This document shows positions 29,177 to 39,295 of a DNA stretch of 64,000 nt, one piece after another; within the stretch, counting starts at the first letter, position 1, and each line of letters opens with the position of its first letter. Position numbers and translations under genes: made by a program. The notes beneath the pieces were generated by a model, which searched no databases, had not been told where the DNA came from, and saw nothing but the letters and a program-made list of their open reading frames with translations. This stretch comes from Dendrophyllia cribrosa (lineage: Eukaryota > Cnidaria > Anthozoa > Scleractinia > Dendrophylliidae), in NCBI GenBank assembly GCA_024195265.1, contig JAJLRJ010000013.1:19086431-19150430 (forward strand), given 5' to 3'.

Positions 29177-30117
29177 GTAATGATTGGGCTGAACTCCTTG
29201 CAAATGAACTACATAAACCAATCAAACGGAAATTTCAAAAGAGACGTGTTATTGTTAATGGAATAGATGATATTTGGAGCGCTGACCTTGTAGAAATGCA
29301 GAAGTTTTCAAAATGGAATAAAGGATATAGATATTTGTTAAACATCATTGATGTGTTTTCGAAATTTGCTTGGAGCATCCCTATTAAAAATAAAACAGGT
29401 AATACAATTACTGAATCATTTGATGATGTTATTAAAAAATCCAAACGGAAACCTAAATTTATTTGGGTAGACCAAGGGTCTGAATTCTATAATAAAACTT
29501 TCAAAGACTGGCTAAAGAAAAATAATATTGAGATGTATTCTACTTTCAATGAAGGTAAAGCTGTTATTATTGAGAGATTTAACAGAACATTAAAATCTAA
29601 AATGTGGAAACAATTTACAGCTCAAAATACAACACAATATTTAGACATGTTACCAAAACTATTAAATGAATACAACAGTACAAAGCATTCAAGTATTAAA
29701 ATGAAACCTATTGAAGCATCTATGAAAAAGAATGAAGGAACTGTTTATTTCAATCTATATGATACGGAACTATTATCATATAAACCAAAATTTAAAGTTG
29801 GTGATAAGGTTAGAATTTCAAAGTATAAACGGAATGTGTTCGACAAGGGTTATACACCAAACTGGACTGAAGAAGTGTTTACAGTCGATAAGATACAATA
29901 CACTAATCCTATAACTTACAAATTAAAAGATCTCAATGATGAAGACATACAAGGGAGTTTTTATGAACCTGAACTATTAAAAGCCAAGCAGGATGTTTTC
30001 CGTATTGATAAAGTAATTCGGAGGGATTATAAAAAGAAACAAGCTTTGGTGAAGTGGAAAGGATATAGTGATGATTTTAACAGCTGGATACCGTTAAAAG
30101 ATGTCAAAAATATATAA
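29173..30117 (+). CDS. Retrovirus-type integrase with chromodomain
   Basis: The DDE core is present: Asp38 in SADLVEM, Asp100 in WVDQGSEF and Glu134 in IIERFNRTL (numbering from TTG 29173). After the core comes an SH3-like basic region (KFKVGDKVRISKYKR) and at 279-314 a chromodomain (FRIDKVI..., LVKWKGYSDDFNSW, PLKDV). Polinton integrases of this type join the element ends to the target and make 6-bp duplications, which fits the AGCATC seen here. A chromodomain can guide integration to marked chromatin. The frame is open upstream into the end of the PLA2 gene and has no ATG before residue 42, so the start is unresolved: a non-ATG start, a fusion or a lost ATG. No other lesion. Confidence 0.9.
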   Translation: MSNDWAELLANELHKPIKRKFQKRRVIVNGIDDIWSADLVEMQKFSKWNKGYRYLLNIIDVFSKFAWSIPIKNKTGNTITESFDDVIKKSKRKPKFIWVDQGSEFYNKTFKDWLKKNNIEMYSTFNEGKAVIIERFNRTLKSKMWKQFTAQNTTQYLDMLPKLLNEYNSTKHSSIKMKPIEASMKKNEGTVYFNLYDTELLSYKPKFKVGDKVRISKYKRNVFDKGYTPNWTEEVFTVDKIQYTNPITYKLKDLNDEDIQGSFYEPELLKAKQDVFRIDKVIRRDYKKKQALVKWKGYSDDFNSWIPLKDVKNI

Positions 30118-30131
30118 TGTTTATATATATC

Positions 30132-30452
30132 ATGAGTGGTATTAAGAAATATATTAAAAAAATAAAATTTCAAATTAATGAATGCGAAGATGAATTAGAC
30201 AATCTTCACGATAAAATATACGATCATGAACGTAGGTTGGATATGTTACAATATAAGGAAAAATTATTGAAACTTTATCATAAAAAAATACATGAAATTG
30301 ATGAAGATATAACATTGAAACAGTTATTGAAGATTATCTGCAATGAGATAGAAAACAATAAATACGATGAGGAATGTAATGTGTTGAAACAAACAAAAGT
30401 TGATGACGTCAAATATCTCAAACGTGAATACAATAAGCAATGCAAAATGTGA
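30132..30452 (+). CDS. Coiled-coil protein
   Basis: The start at 30132 (MSGIKKYIKK) is preferred because it lies behind TTTATATATATC; an ATG 15 bp upstream is in frame. The 106-residue product is almost wholly charged and helical with heptad repeats (INECEDELDNLHDKIYDHERRLDMLQYKEKL region), a coiled coil. No enzymatic motif. It follows the integrase at once and points the same way. The role is unknown; small coiled-coil genes are common in this class of elements. Confidence 0.6.
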   Translation: MSGIKKYIKKIKFQINECEDELDNLHDKIYDHERRLDMLQYKEKLLKLYHKKIHEIDEDITLKQLLKIICNEIENNKYDEECNVLKQTKVDDVKYLKREYNKQCKM

Positions 30453-30639
30453 TTAATGAGACTTTGTTTTAAAAAATAGGTTAAAGAGATGTTACTATTT
30501 ACAAGTATCCTAGAAATTTCTAAGATATTTATATCTTTGCATTCGCTATTCATTGGTAGCCAAAAATATTAATGTTTCTGGCTATTACGCAATAATGCAA
30601 AATATATAATTCTTGACCAATATTATCCGCACTATTATG

Positions 30640-30677
30640 AAACTATTTAAAATAATATCTATAGTATAGTATTATAT
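30640..30677 (+). promoter_or_regulatory. Promoter block shared with the polymerase gene (AT-hook gene copy)
   Basis: AAACTATTTAAAAT-ATATCTATAG...ATTATATAT ends at the ATG at 30678. The block at 31016-31054 before the polymerase gene has the same order and spacing with few changes. It differs from the boxes of the capsid genes. Confidence 0.65.
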
Positions 30678-30938
30678 ATGGAAAATCAAAATGTTAAGAG
30701 AGGTCGCGGTAGACCAAAAGTTTTCACAACAGAAGAACTAAAAAAACATAAAACCTTATGTATGTTAAATAAAGAGTGGTATTGTAATATTTGTAAAAAT
30801 GATAAAAATTATACACTTGCAGGGAAATGGTGTCACTTGAAAACAAAAAAGCATATGAAGAATGTAAATGTCAACAATATAATGCAACGAATCATCAACA
30901 TAACACAAAAAAATAATCCAAATTACACACAAAATTAA
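30678..30938 (+). CDS. AT-hook and C2H2-type zinc-finger protein
   Basis: An 86-residue intact frame. The N-terminus has a canonical AT-hook RGRGRPK (8-14). A zinc finger follows with WYCNICKNDKNYTLAG, then HLKTKKH (about 34-59), a C2H2 pattern. Both parts bind DNA, so this is a likely regulator or DNA-packaging accessory protein. It has the same upstream block as the polymerase gene, so the two may be expressed together, possibly early. No lesion. Confidence 0.75.
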   Translation: MENQNVKRGRGRPKVFTTEELKKHKTLCMLNKEWYCNICKNDKNYTLAGKWCHLKTKKHMKNVNVNNIMQRIINITQKNNPNYTQN

Positions 30939-31015
30939 TTCTTTTCATAGTTATAGTTCGAAGGATCCATGATTGGATTATTTGAATTCTCGACTATATT
31001 TAAACGCACATTTGT

Positions 31016-31054
31016 AAAACTATTTAAAAGATTATCTATAGAATTATTATATAT
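31016..31054 (+). promoter_or_regulatory. Promoter block shared with the AT-hook gene (polymerase copy)
   Basis: AAAACTATTTAAAAG-ATTATCTATAG...TTATTATATAT ends directly at ATG 31055. Compare 30640-30677. Confidence 0.65.
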
Positions 31055-34000
31055 ATGAAATCAGAAAAATCTAACCTTGTAGATATGAATAAGAGTGATC
31101 TTGAAAAACTTAGTAAATCTCAACTCATTAAATTGCTATTAACGCAACAGAATAAAAAGCCTAAAATCATCATTGTGGATGACGAAAAACAACGTAGGAG
31201 ACCAGTTCCTACACCGAGAAAATCTGTTAGGGATATGGTCAAAAACTATGAAGATAATATCATTTTACCACCAGTGCCAGCACCTAGAACTATTAAACCA
31301 GTGCCAGCACCTAGAACTATTAAACCAGTGCCAGCATCTAGAACTTACAAACCAGTGCCAGCACCTAGAACTAAGATAGAGCAGACAGACAAAGCTCTTA
31401 AAGGCTATACAAAGTCTTATGAAATTGACATAAAAAACAACAAAGACCCACTAATGCAACTACAAAACACAAGAAAGGCTGTTGCATACCATATGATCAG
31501 TGTATTAACATCAATGAAAGGATTAAAATTCGTTGAAACGCTTAAGGTAACATTTACAAAAATATCAAATGGAGAAACAGTGTATAAAACTGCCTATTTC
31601 AACAGTCTAGTTCAAACAATCATAAACAATCTAGAGATCACTGAATCACTACAAGTGTCAAAGCAAGACATATTAAATAAAATTGCAGTTTGGATTTCAG
31701 AGGGATCTGGTTGGACTGTTGAATCTGTTGACAATCATTATCTTAATGTTGTAAGATATCAACCAATGAGAGGCTCTTCATATATTAAACTACCACAAGA
31801 ACTAAGAAATAGTGCCAAAGGTTTGATCAACATGAAAAACGAAGACAATCAGTGTTTTAGATGGTGTCACATTAGACATTTGAATCCTCAAGAAAAATAC
31901 CCACAGAGAATTAAAAAATGTGATAAAGAATTTATTGAAAAATTGAATTACTCAGGAATTGAATTTCCAGTCAATCAAAAACAGTATAATATCAATATCA
32001 TTGTATTTGGATATGAAGAAAAACAACCATTTCCTATTTACATATCCCAAGAAAAATTTGAAGATCAAATGCATTTATTATTGATAACAGAAGGCGAAAA
32101 CAAACATTATGTATTAATAAAAGACTTCAATAAATTTATGTACAATCAAACAAAACATGAACATAGAAAGCATTTTTGTATGTATTGTTTACAATGTTTC
32201 AGTAGTGAAAGAGTATTATTAAATCATAAAGAAAATTGCATTATCATAAATGGAAAACAAGCCATAAAAATGCCGTCAAAGGATAATAACATATTGAAAT
32301 TCAACAACTTTCATAAGCAGTTGCCTGTACCATTTGTCGTCTATGCAGATTTTGAAGCTATTGTAGAAAAAATAGAAGGATGCAGACCAAACAATGACAA
32401 ATCCTATACTGAATCGTATCAAAAACATACTGATTGTGGATATGGTTATAAGGTTGTATGCTGTTATGATGATAAATACACCAAACCTGTACAAGTGTAT
32501 AGAGGTGAAAATTCAGTTTATAAATTTATGGAAGCTATGCTTGAAGAAGTCAAATATTGTCGTAAGATGAATAAAAAATATTTTAACAAACCATTAAAAA
32601 TGACAAAAAAGGATGAAGAAGAATTCCAAAAAGCTGATAAATGCCATATATGCGATAAAAAGTATACAGAGAAAGATATTCGAGTTCGAGATCATTGTCA
32701 TATAACTGGCAAGTATAGAGGATCAGCGCACCAAGATTGTAATCTGAAACTTAGAGTAAATCCAGCAGAGATAAAAATTCCTGTTATATTCCATAATCTA
32801 AGAGGTTATGATAGTCATTTTATAATGCAAGAGATTGGTGAAATTGTTAAGAAGCATACATATACAAATAAGAAAGGTGAAAAGTGTCAAATGAATATCA
32901 ATGCCATACCTAACAACATGGAGAAGTATATGGCTTTCATGTTGGGTAATCATCTTACCTTTATTGATAGTTTCCAATTTATGAGCTCAAGTTTGGAAAA
33001 ACTAGTGAGCAATCTACCAAAAAATTCATTAAAATATACATCTGAATATTTCAAAGACAAAGAATTAAATTTAATGACTAGAAAAGGAGTATATCCATAA
33101 GACTTCATGGACAGTTTTGACAAATTCAATGAAAAGCTACCAACAAAAGAAGACTTTTATAGTATTCTAAATAACCAACATATTAGTAATGAAGACTATA
33201 AACATGCTCAAACTGTTTGGGAAACATTCTCTATCAAAAACATGGGAGAATACCATAACTTATATCTTAAATCTGACATCCTTCTATTAGCGGATGTATT
33301 TGAAAACTTTCGAAAGACCTGCCTGCAATACTACAAACTTGACCCCTGTCACTATTTCACAAGTCCGGGTCTTAGTTGGGATGCTATGCTAAAAATGACT
33401 GATATCAAATTGGAACTGATGACTGATATTGACATGTTTCAATTCATTGAAAAGGGTATGAGAGGTGGTATTTCTTATATAGCTAATCGATATGGAAAAT
33501 CAAATAACAAGTACATGAAAACATATGATGAGAAGGCGCCCTCAAAGTATATCATGTATCTTGATGCCAACAATCTGTATGGTTGGGCAATGAGTCAATA
33601 CCTTCCAACTGGAGGTTTTAGATGGATGACAGAAAAACAAATTGATAAGATAGACTTAGCTAAGTACAAAGAAGATGGAAACAAAGGTTTAATACTAGAA
33701 GTTGACTTGAAATATCCTTAAGAACTACACAACCTCCATAATGACTACCCGCTAGGACCGGAAAAAGTCAAAGTAACTACAAACATGTTATCAGAATATT
33801 GTAAAAAAATAGCAGAAAAATATAATATATCAACTGGTTTAGTTCATAAATTGATACCAACATTAAGCAACAAAGAAAAATATGTTCTACACTATAGAAA
33901 CCTTCAATTATATACAGATCTTGGATTGAAAATAACTAAAGTCCACCGAGTGCTTGAATTTGATCAGTCCGCATGGTTGAAGCAATATATTGATTTCAAC

Positions 34001-34828
34001 ACTCAGAAAAGAACTAATGCTAAAAATTCTTTTGAGAAAGACTTCTTCAAACTAATGAACAATTCAGTCTTCGGAAAAACAATGGAAAATATCAGAAAAC
34101 GAGTAGATGTGAGACTAGTTACTGATGAGAAAAAACTATTAAAAATGGCTGCTAAACCAACATATGTGAGCAGTAAGATATTCAATGAAAACCTAGTAGC
34201 TGTTCATAAGATTAAGGAAACACTTATCCTAAACAGGCCGGCATATGTTGGTATGTGCATCTTAGATCTAAGCAAGACGTTAATGTATGATTTTCATTAC
34301 AACTACATTAAAAAGAAGTATGGAGACAAAGCTAAGCTACTATTTACCGACACCGATAGTCTTACATATGAAATCGAAGCTGAAGATGTCTACTCAGACT
34401 TCTGGAAGGATAAAAATAGATTCGATAACAGTGATTATGCTCAAGATTCACAATATTTTGACAAGACAAATAAAAAAGTAATTGGTAAATTCAAAGATGA
34501 GGCAGCAGGTATACCAATAACCGAATTCGTCGGATTGAGATCGAAAATGTATAGTTATATAAAAGACAACCAAAAAGGAGGAAAGACTGCTAAGGGAATC
34601 AAAAAGAATATTATCAAAAATAATATCAAGCATCAAGATTATAAAGAAACGTTATTAGGAAATAAACAGATGCATCACACTATGAAAACAATAAGAAGTC
34701 AAAACCATCAATTAGGAAGTTATGAAATCAATAAAGTATCACTCAGCTGTTTCGATGACAAAAGATATATACTGGAAGATGGTATAAATTCATATGCTTA
34801 TGGACATTATAAAATGAAAAAGAATTAA
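31055..34828 (+). CDS. Protein-primed family B DNA polymerase, interrupted by two in-frame TAA codons
   Basis: One frame of 1,257 codons with TAA at 33098-33100 (codon 682) and 33719-33721 (codon 889). Domains: a proline-rich N-terminus with four to five KPVPAPRT-type repeats (codons about 72-108); exonuclease motif I VYADFEAIVE (Asp about 432); an inserted Cys/His HNH-like module CHICDKKY...DHCHITGKYRG (about 529-560); exonuclease II HNLRGYDSH (about 579); exonuclease III YLKSDILLLAD; polymerase motif A LDANNLYGW; motif B FKLMNNSVFGKTMENI; motif C FTDTDS; and a KF-rich thumb. This is the replicative enzyme of Polintons, which starts on a terminal protein. All catalytic motifs are intact around the two stops. 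The start has the AAACTATTTAAAA block also found before the AT-hook gene. As read, only the exonuclease half would be made. It could be a sequencing problem or real decay. Confidence 0.9.
31268..31375 (+). repeat. In-frame tandem repeat in the polymerase N-terminus
   Basis: A 24- to 27-base unit (CCAGTGCCAGCACCTAGAAC with linker) recurs four times and encodes PVPAPRT or PVPASRT with IK/YK linkers. PVPAPR fits the Px(P/A)xxR ligand class of CIN85/CD2AP-type SH3 domains. Confidence 0.85.
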
Positions 34829-34872
34829 ATCAAAAAATAACTTTCCTTAATTCAATCCTGTGTAGACTTCCT

Positions 34873-35126
34873 GTGTTTCCGAGAATTGTGTCACGCAAAG
34901 GATTCTATTATGTGGAATCACGCAATGAAACAAACGCACCATTTTGTTTTAATCAACATATAGTTTCATTTGATTTTACCATTTAATATTTCCATATTTT
35001 TTAATCTGATTTTTCCATGTGATTATTCCATGTGATTGTGCCATCAGATGGGAAGTAGTTATAAGTTGGCTTGGTATCAGATCAGTTTCGCAAAACTGAT
35101 CTGGTACCGCCAACTCTATAACTACT
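34873..35126 (-). repeat. Right terminal inverted repeat of the Polinton
   Basis: Inverse of 16637-16863, ending AACTCTATAACTACT at 35126. It carries the same terminal hairpin (35054-35126) and an additional piece of about 26 bp (around 34900-34925, with a repeated GCGTGA-type motif) that is missing on the left. Confidence 0.93.
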
Positions 35127-35132
35127 AGCATC
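35127..35132. repeat. Polinton target-site duplication, right copy (AGCATC)
   Basis: Identical to 16631-16636 and directly behind the right TIR. Confidence 0.95.
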
Positions 35133-35850
35133 CACCCCCTCAAGATTTTTCTTCGACTTTTTACTAGCACATGAGGACTTCATTAGTTGTTTGATTATCC
35201 TTAAGACACATTTTGGTAAAGTTTGGAGATAATCGGTTGCTATGGTAATGAGATATGATGTCATACGTAGCAAGAAGTCAAGCCATTTTTGAATGAAAAT
35301 ACGTGTTTTTTTACCCCTTTTCGGTGAATAAATAAAGGAAATAAAACGCTACCAAAAGCAGCAAAATGTTTAATTACTCTAGAAAAACATATTTCCTTGC
35401 ACTTCACAAGAGTGGGAAAATCCCTCTTTCCTTACCCTAGGATGTAGCGCGCGTTACTCAGACTAGGTAGAGTAAACGAACCGGTTGATCAAAAGGTGGA
35501 TAGCTCTATCCACCTTTTGAACAGCCGGGGCACGTCTGACAAATACGTTTCCAGCCGATATGTGGAAAATATACAAGACAAAAATAATTCCGAACAATAT
35601 CTTGTCCAGCGTTTTGTTCAAGTTATAAACAAACAAACTCTATGTCTGAGTTTTCGGCTGCTGTTGATTTTAAATGTTTTATTACCGTTTTGAAAATAGT
35701 TTCAAAATAAGCCGAAATATCAACGATACGCATTTTTCTTTAATTTAATCTAAATATTAAGTTCAATATAGTGTTTCGTAGAGTTGTTTTCGTCTGACAA
35801 ATACCTGCTTTGTTTCTCTCGTTTTTTTTACTTGAATAGCCAAGACTTAC
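35133..35850. other. Intron 7 remainder, right of the Polinton
   Basis: Non-coding on both strands; contains a small perfect palindrome AAAAGGTGGATAGCTCTATCCACCTTTT near 35491-35518. No other repeat seen. Confidence 0.5.
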
Positions 35851-36182
35851 CTTGAGAATTTCATAATCGTTGGTCGATTCAGCTTCAGCGATAGTTTGCA
35901 CAGAGAACAATCCAAATGTTTCTACAGGATCAACTCGTCTAGTTGTCTCACCGCCAAGAAAAATCGGCTCCCGTTTTATGACTGGAATCGGGTCAGAAGT
36001 AGTAATCCACATGCAGGCTTTTGACTTGAGCTCGTCCCAGTCCTTTTCACGAAGATGGAATGTCATCATGTGAGTGGTGTCATCGTATCGTATGCTGTTG
36101 TAAATCACTGAATAGGTCGGTTCCACGAACAAAGGCAGACCAACAAGGCGCTTAAAAAGATCAAATATATTAGGCGAAATAG
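35851..36182 (-). CDS. DUF4470-domain gene, exon 7
   Basis: A 332-base exon that begins with two bases completing the codon left by exon 6 and ends in phase 0 at AAG|GTAAG. It encodes 110 codons including FDLFKRLVGLPLFVEPTYS and IFLGGETTRRVDPVETFG. The acceptor AG (36183-36184) lies in a 13-bp tandem duplication (AGCTATTTCGCCT twice); use of the upstream AG would bring a stop into frame, so the inner AG is the likely one. Confidence 0.78.
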
Positions 36183-36880
36183 CTAGGCGAAATAGCTCCA
36201 GAAACAATCTGATTTACAAAGACTACAGCTCACTCTAACATTCCCTGGTAGCAACAAATCAGTATATAAATTGACAAGTGCCTCCGAAAATGCCTACATC
36301 TTACCACCTGTTATTTGTGGCTATTTTACTGTAATACTCCATCTTTCCCAGAACACTGTCCGCTTGGAAATAATTTTAAGGAGATAACATAGAAGGATTA
36401 AATCAAAGGCTGCCGTAAGCCAACTCGTGAATGCGAAACGTTTGGACCCTCCCCTCTCCTAGACGTTTTGCTTCACCGACCCCCCACCCTCTGCGTCCAT
36501 CACCCTTCAACCCCGCATATGCATATCGCGGGCTCGATGTCAACAGCCGATCGAGGGGGCGAGTGAGCGATCGAGTGAAATTTTGTCTCACTGCTATAAC
36601 TCGTTCAACGCTTCGCGTATTCACGAGTTAAAAAGGACAAGCACGAAGAATGAAACAATTAAATAAACACCAAAGGAACAATCAAGAAACTAAAATGACT
36701 TCGAAGTGAAGGATGGCATGGTAAAGTCGAACACGAGCCACAGGCCTAGCAACCCACACAGCCAAATCTTAACCTGGTTTCTGTAGCATGAAGCAAATAG
36801 GAGTATTAATACTTCAATTTGAAATAAAAAAAAACATATTGGAAAAATAAATTTGAATTTTTCTTTGTGAAAGTGTCAAG
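36183..36880. other. Part of intron 6 with a foldback element
   Basis: 36417-36628 is an inverted pair AACTCGTGAATGCGAA...TTCGCGTATTCACGAGTT. The AACTCGTGAATACGAA end also occurs at about 54949 and, changed, at 63150, so this is a dispersed family. The remainder is unremarkable. Confidence 0.55.
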
Positions 36881-36884
36881 TAAA

Positions 36885-38990
36885 TTTCATCTATGACGTT
36901 TCGGGCTTAGCCCTTCATCAGGTCGATGACTGTTGTATTAATACTTCCCCTACCCTGGATGGAATGACAGTCCATCACAGGCGTCAATCAACAAAACGGT
37001 ATAAGCATTTTAGATATTTACTTTTCACTGTTTTGTTTAACATTTAGGCAAGTCGTTTGATTATTTCATCACTTTTTAAAAAAATGTTTGGTCAAAATTG
37101 CTTTTTTGTTTTTTTTTTCAATTTGTTCAGTACAAAATCCAATACGCAAATGTAGCAATTTTCTTGTGGAATAACAAAAACACTTACTTGAAACTGATCC
37201 GCAGCAAACGTAGTTTGGTCCATAATGCACAGCATCGGTATGGGCGTTCCCGTAAAGGGGTACCAAGTGACGATCGATATTTCAGTAGTTGCTTTTATTT
37301 CAACTATGGGCTCTTAAATGAATTGAAATTAAATATAATTAAAATTGAGGACTGACGCAACGGAAGCAGTAGTTTGGAGATAAAGTGCAGTATTACAAGA
37401 AGTATTACTGATTGTCTGTCAATCTGTTGTGCACGTTGTTGGCCCGTCTTAACAACAGAGTCAGGGTACCCACGTTTCTTGAAAAACTGGCACATTTCTT
37501 CCGACTTGTTGGAAAAATCAGAGTCATCACTACATAGACGTCGAAGTCTGAGAAATTGAGAATACGGAATGGCATTTTTAACGTGCGATGGATGTGAGGA
37601 TGAATGTAAAGGATAACTGTGGGAATCTGTAGGTTTGTAGTGCACACTTGTGGATAAACTGTTACCGTTGATTGAAATATTAATGTCAAGACTGAGGTTT
37701 CGGAAATTTCCCAGGTATATTTTAGAGCTGGATGAAATATATTGACAGAAGTTATAAATTGATTAAGTTCCTCTTTACTGGAAGAGGTAGCGCCAATGCA
37801 ATCATCGATGTAGCGGCCGTAGAGTTCGGGTTTGGTTCCGTGGTATTGATTAAAAAATTTGTCTTCGACGTAGCCTACAAAAAGGTTAGCGTAGCTTGGT
37901 CCCATTTTGGTGCCCATGGCGACTCCATTTACTTGTTTTGTAGTAGTTTTGGGAAAATGAAAAACAGTTAAGTGTCAAAACTAATTCGGCTAAGCGGAGC
38001 AGTGTTTCTGAGCTTGGGTTTTGAATGGAGCGCTGGTCGAAAAAATATTTTAGTGCTTGAAGTCCTTCGTCATTGGGGATGACGGTATATAAAGAGGTAA
38101 TGTCCATAGTGAAAATTAATTTGTTTTCGCTGGGAAAACTGAAATTCCGGAAAATTTCGAGTGCGTGATTGGTGTCCTTAATGTACGAGGGTAGTGATTT
38201 GACAATGGGGGCCATGATTTTGTCTAAATAGCTAGAAATTAGTTCGGTAGGACAGCTACAAGCGGAAACAATTGGTCGGCCGGATTGTTTGGTTTATTAA
38301 TTGGTAATAGGTCCATGATAACCGTCACGAATATAGAGCCTCCTATACACTATTATATTTTTGGTTTGAAATAAACGCGTGAGGTTCTAGGAGTAGTGAT
38401 GATGAGATTGTTGGCGGAAACTGGTAATTGTTGTTTAGTAATGAGGTCTTGGATAGTTTCTTTGACAATTTTTTGGTTGGTAGAAGTGAGATCTTTAGAG
38501 TGATTTTCGTAAGACCGTGAAACAGTATCTAGCAATTAATCAAAATTAGCCAAAATTAGCTAAAACTAAACAAACGAAAACAATGGAATTAGTGTCTAAT
38601 AGTGTCTACTAGTGCCTACTAACTTAGAAACTGTTTCACGGTCTTACGAAAATCACTCTATCAACTTTGGCATAGAAAGCGGTGTCAGAAAGTTGCCGAA
38701 AAGCTTCTTGTCGGTAAAGGTCGGTCCGTCAAACAACTACCGCGCCGCCTTTGTCGGCCGCTTTGATAACAATGTCGCGTCGTTTGCTAAGACTTTTGAG
38801 CGCTGCCCACTCTCCTGTTGAAAGGTTGGAAATTTTGGTGTGGCGGTTGAAATTAAGTTTTTGGACATCGTGACGACATATTTTGACGAAAAAATCTAGA
38901 GAAGAAAACTGGCTCTCTGGGGGTGTCCATTTTGATTTGCGAACGTTGAGTGTTTCAAAAACATCTTTTTCCGAGGTGTTAGAATTGTAC
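36885..38990 (-). pseudogene. Penelope-like retroelement relic, rearranged
   Basis: Minus-strand fragments in several frames. The upstream part (about 38990 to 38740) ends in IVIKAADKGGAVVV, the N-terminal block of Penelope-like reverse transcriptases. Then come an RT fragment with FTMDITSLYTVIPNDEGLQAL (38215-37886), the next with GTKMGPSYANLFVGYVEDKF and YGRYIDDC (37917-37405, the catalytic block) and a thumb-like part with FFKKRGYP. At 38500-38660 a 27-bp piece (TTTCACGGTCTTACGAAAATCACT) is present in both orientations, so an inversion or foldback lies within the relic. The end near 36890-36935 has GATGAAGGGCTAAGCCCGAAACG, a tail signature of these elements. No intact GIY-YIG domain is visible. 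It is inactive and lies within intron 6 of the host gene. Confidence 0.75.
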
Positions 38991-39295
38991 GTGTTTCATC
39001 CCCCCACCGACGCAGCACCACAGTTTATCTAGAAACCAACCCCATGCAAAAAAAAGTAATAAAGCTACGAGCGGCTGGGTGGGGACTGGGACCAAACGAC
39101 TCGGTTGCGAAGCCCAACGGGCTACTTGCCATATGTAAATCATGTTGAACAAAAACTAGTTAGCATTAGAACAACTTGATTGACATATGAAAAGCAGGAA
39201 GGTCTGTATCAAAACAAAGTCAACTTCAGCCTCACTTCCACTCAAAAGACCAGGTCCCTAAACATACAACTGTAATTTAGGCGATTATTTCTTAC
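38991..39295. other. Intron 6 segment without recognisable content
   Basis: No open frame or repeat that I can support. Confidence 0.4.

Larger units (their letters stand above)
16637..35126. mobile_element. Polinton (Maverick) virus-like DNA element, complete, 18,490 bp
   Basis: The boundaries are set by inverted repeats beginning AGTAGTTATAGAGTTGGC and by the AGCATC duplication on each side. The content is the full Polinton set: protein-primed DNA polymerase B, retrovirus-type integrase with chromodomain, FtsK/HerA packaging ATPase, adenain-type cysteine protease, double-jelly-roll major capsid protein and single-jelly-roll minor capsid protein. Genes run leftward and rightward from a divergent centre at about 22.7 kb, apart from the VLTF3-like gene at the left end. 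The whole element is more AT-rich than the flanking DNA. Its genes start directly behind short TATA-like boxes. Lesions: frameshifts in the fibre, PPxY, pVI-like and zinc-ribbon/PLA2 genes, two TAA codons in the polymerase, one MITE-like insertion. It sits in intron 7 of a host DUF4470-domain gene. Confidence 0.97.

Noticed and set aside
29173..30117. LTR retrotransposon or retrovirus because of the integrase
   Set aside because: There are no LTRs, gag, reverse transcriptase or primer-binding site; the integrase sits with capsid, ATPase and polymerase B genes within Polinton TIRs.
33098..33721. TAA reassigned to an amino acid in the element
   Set aside because: Other genes of the element end at TAA, and the flanking host exons use the standard code.
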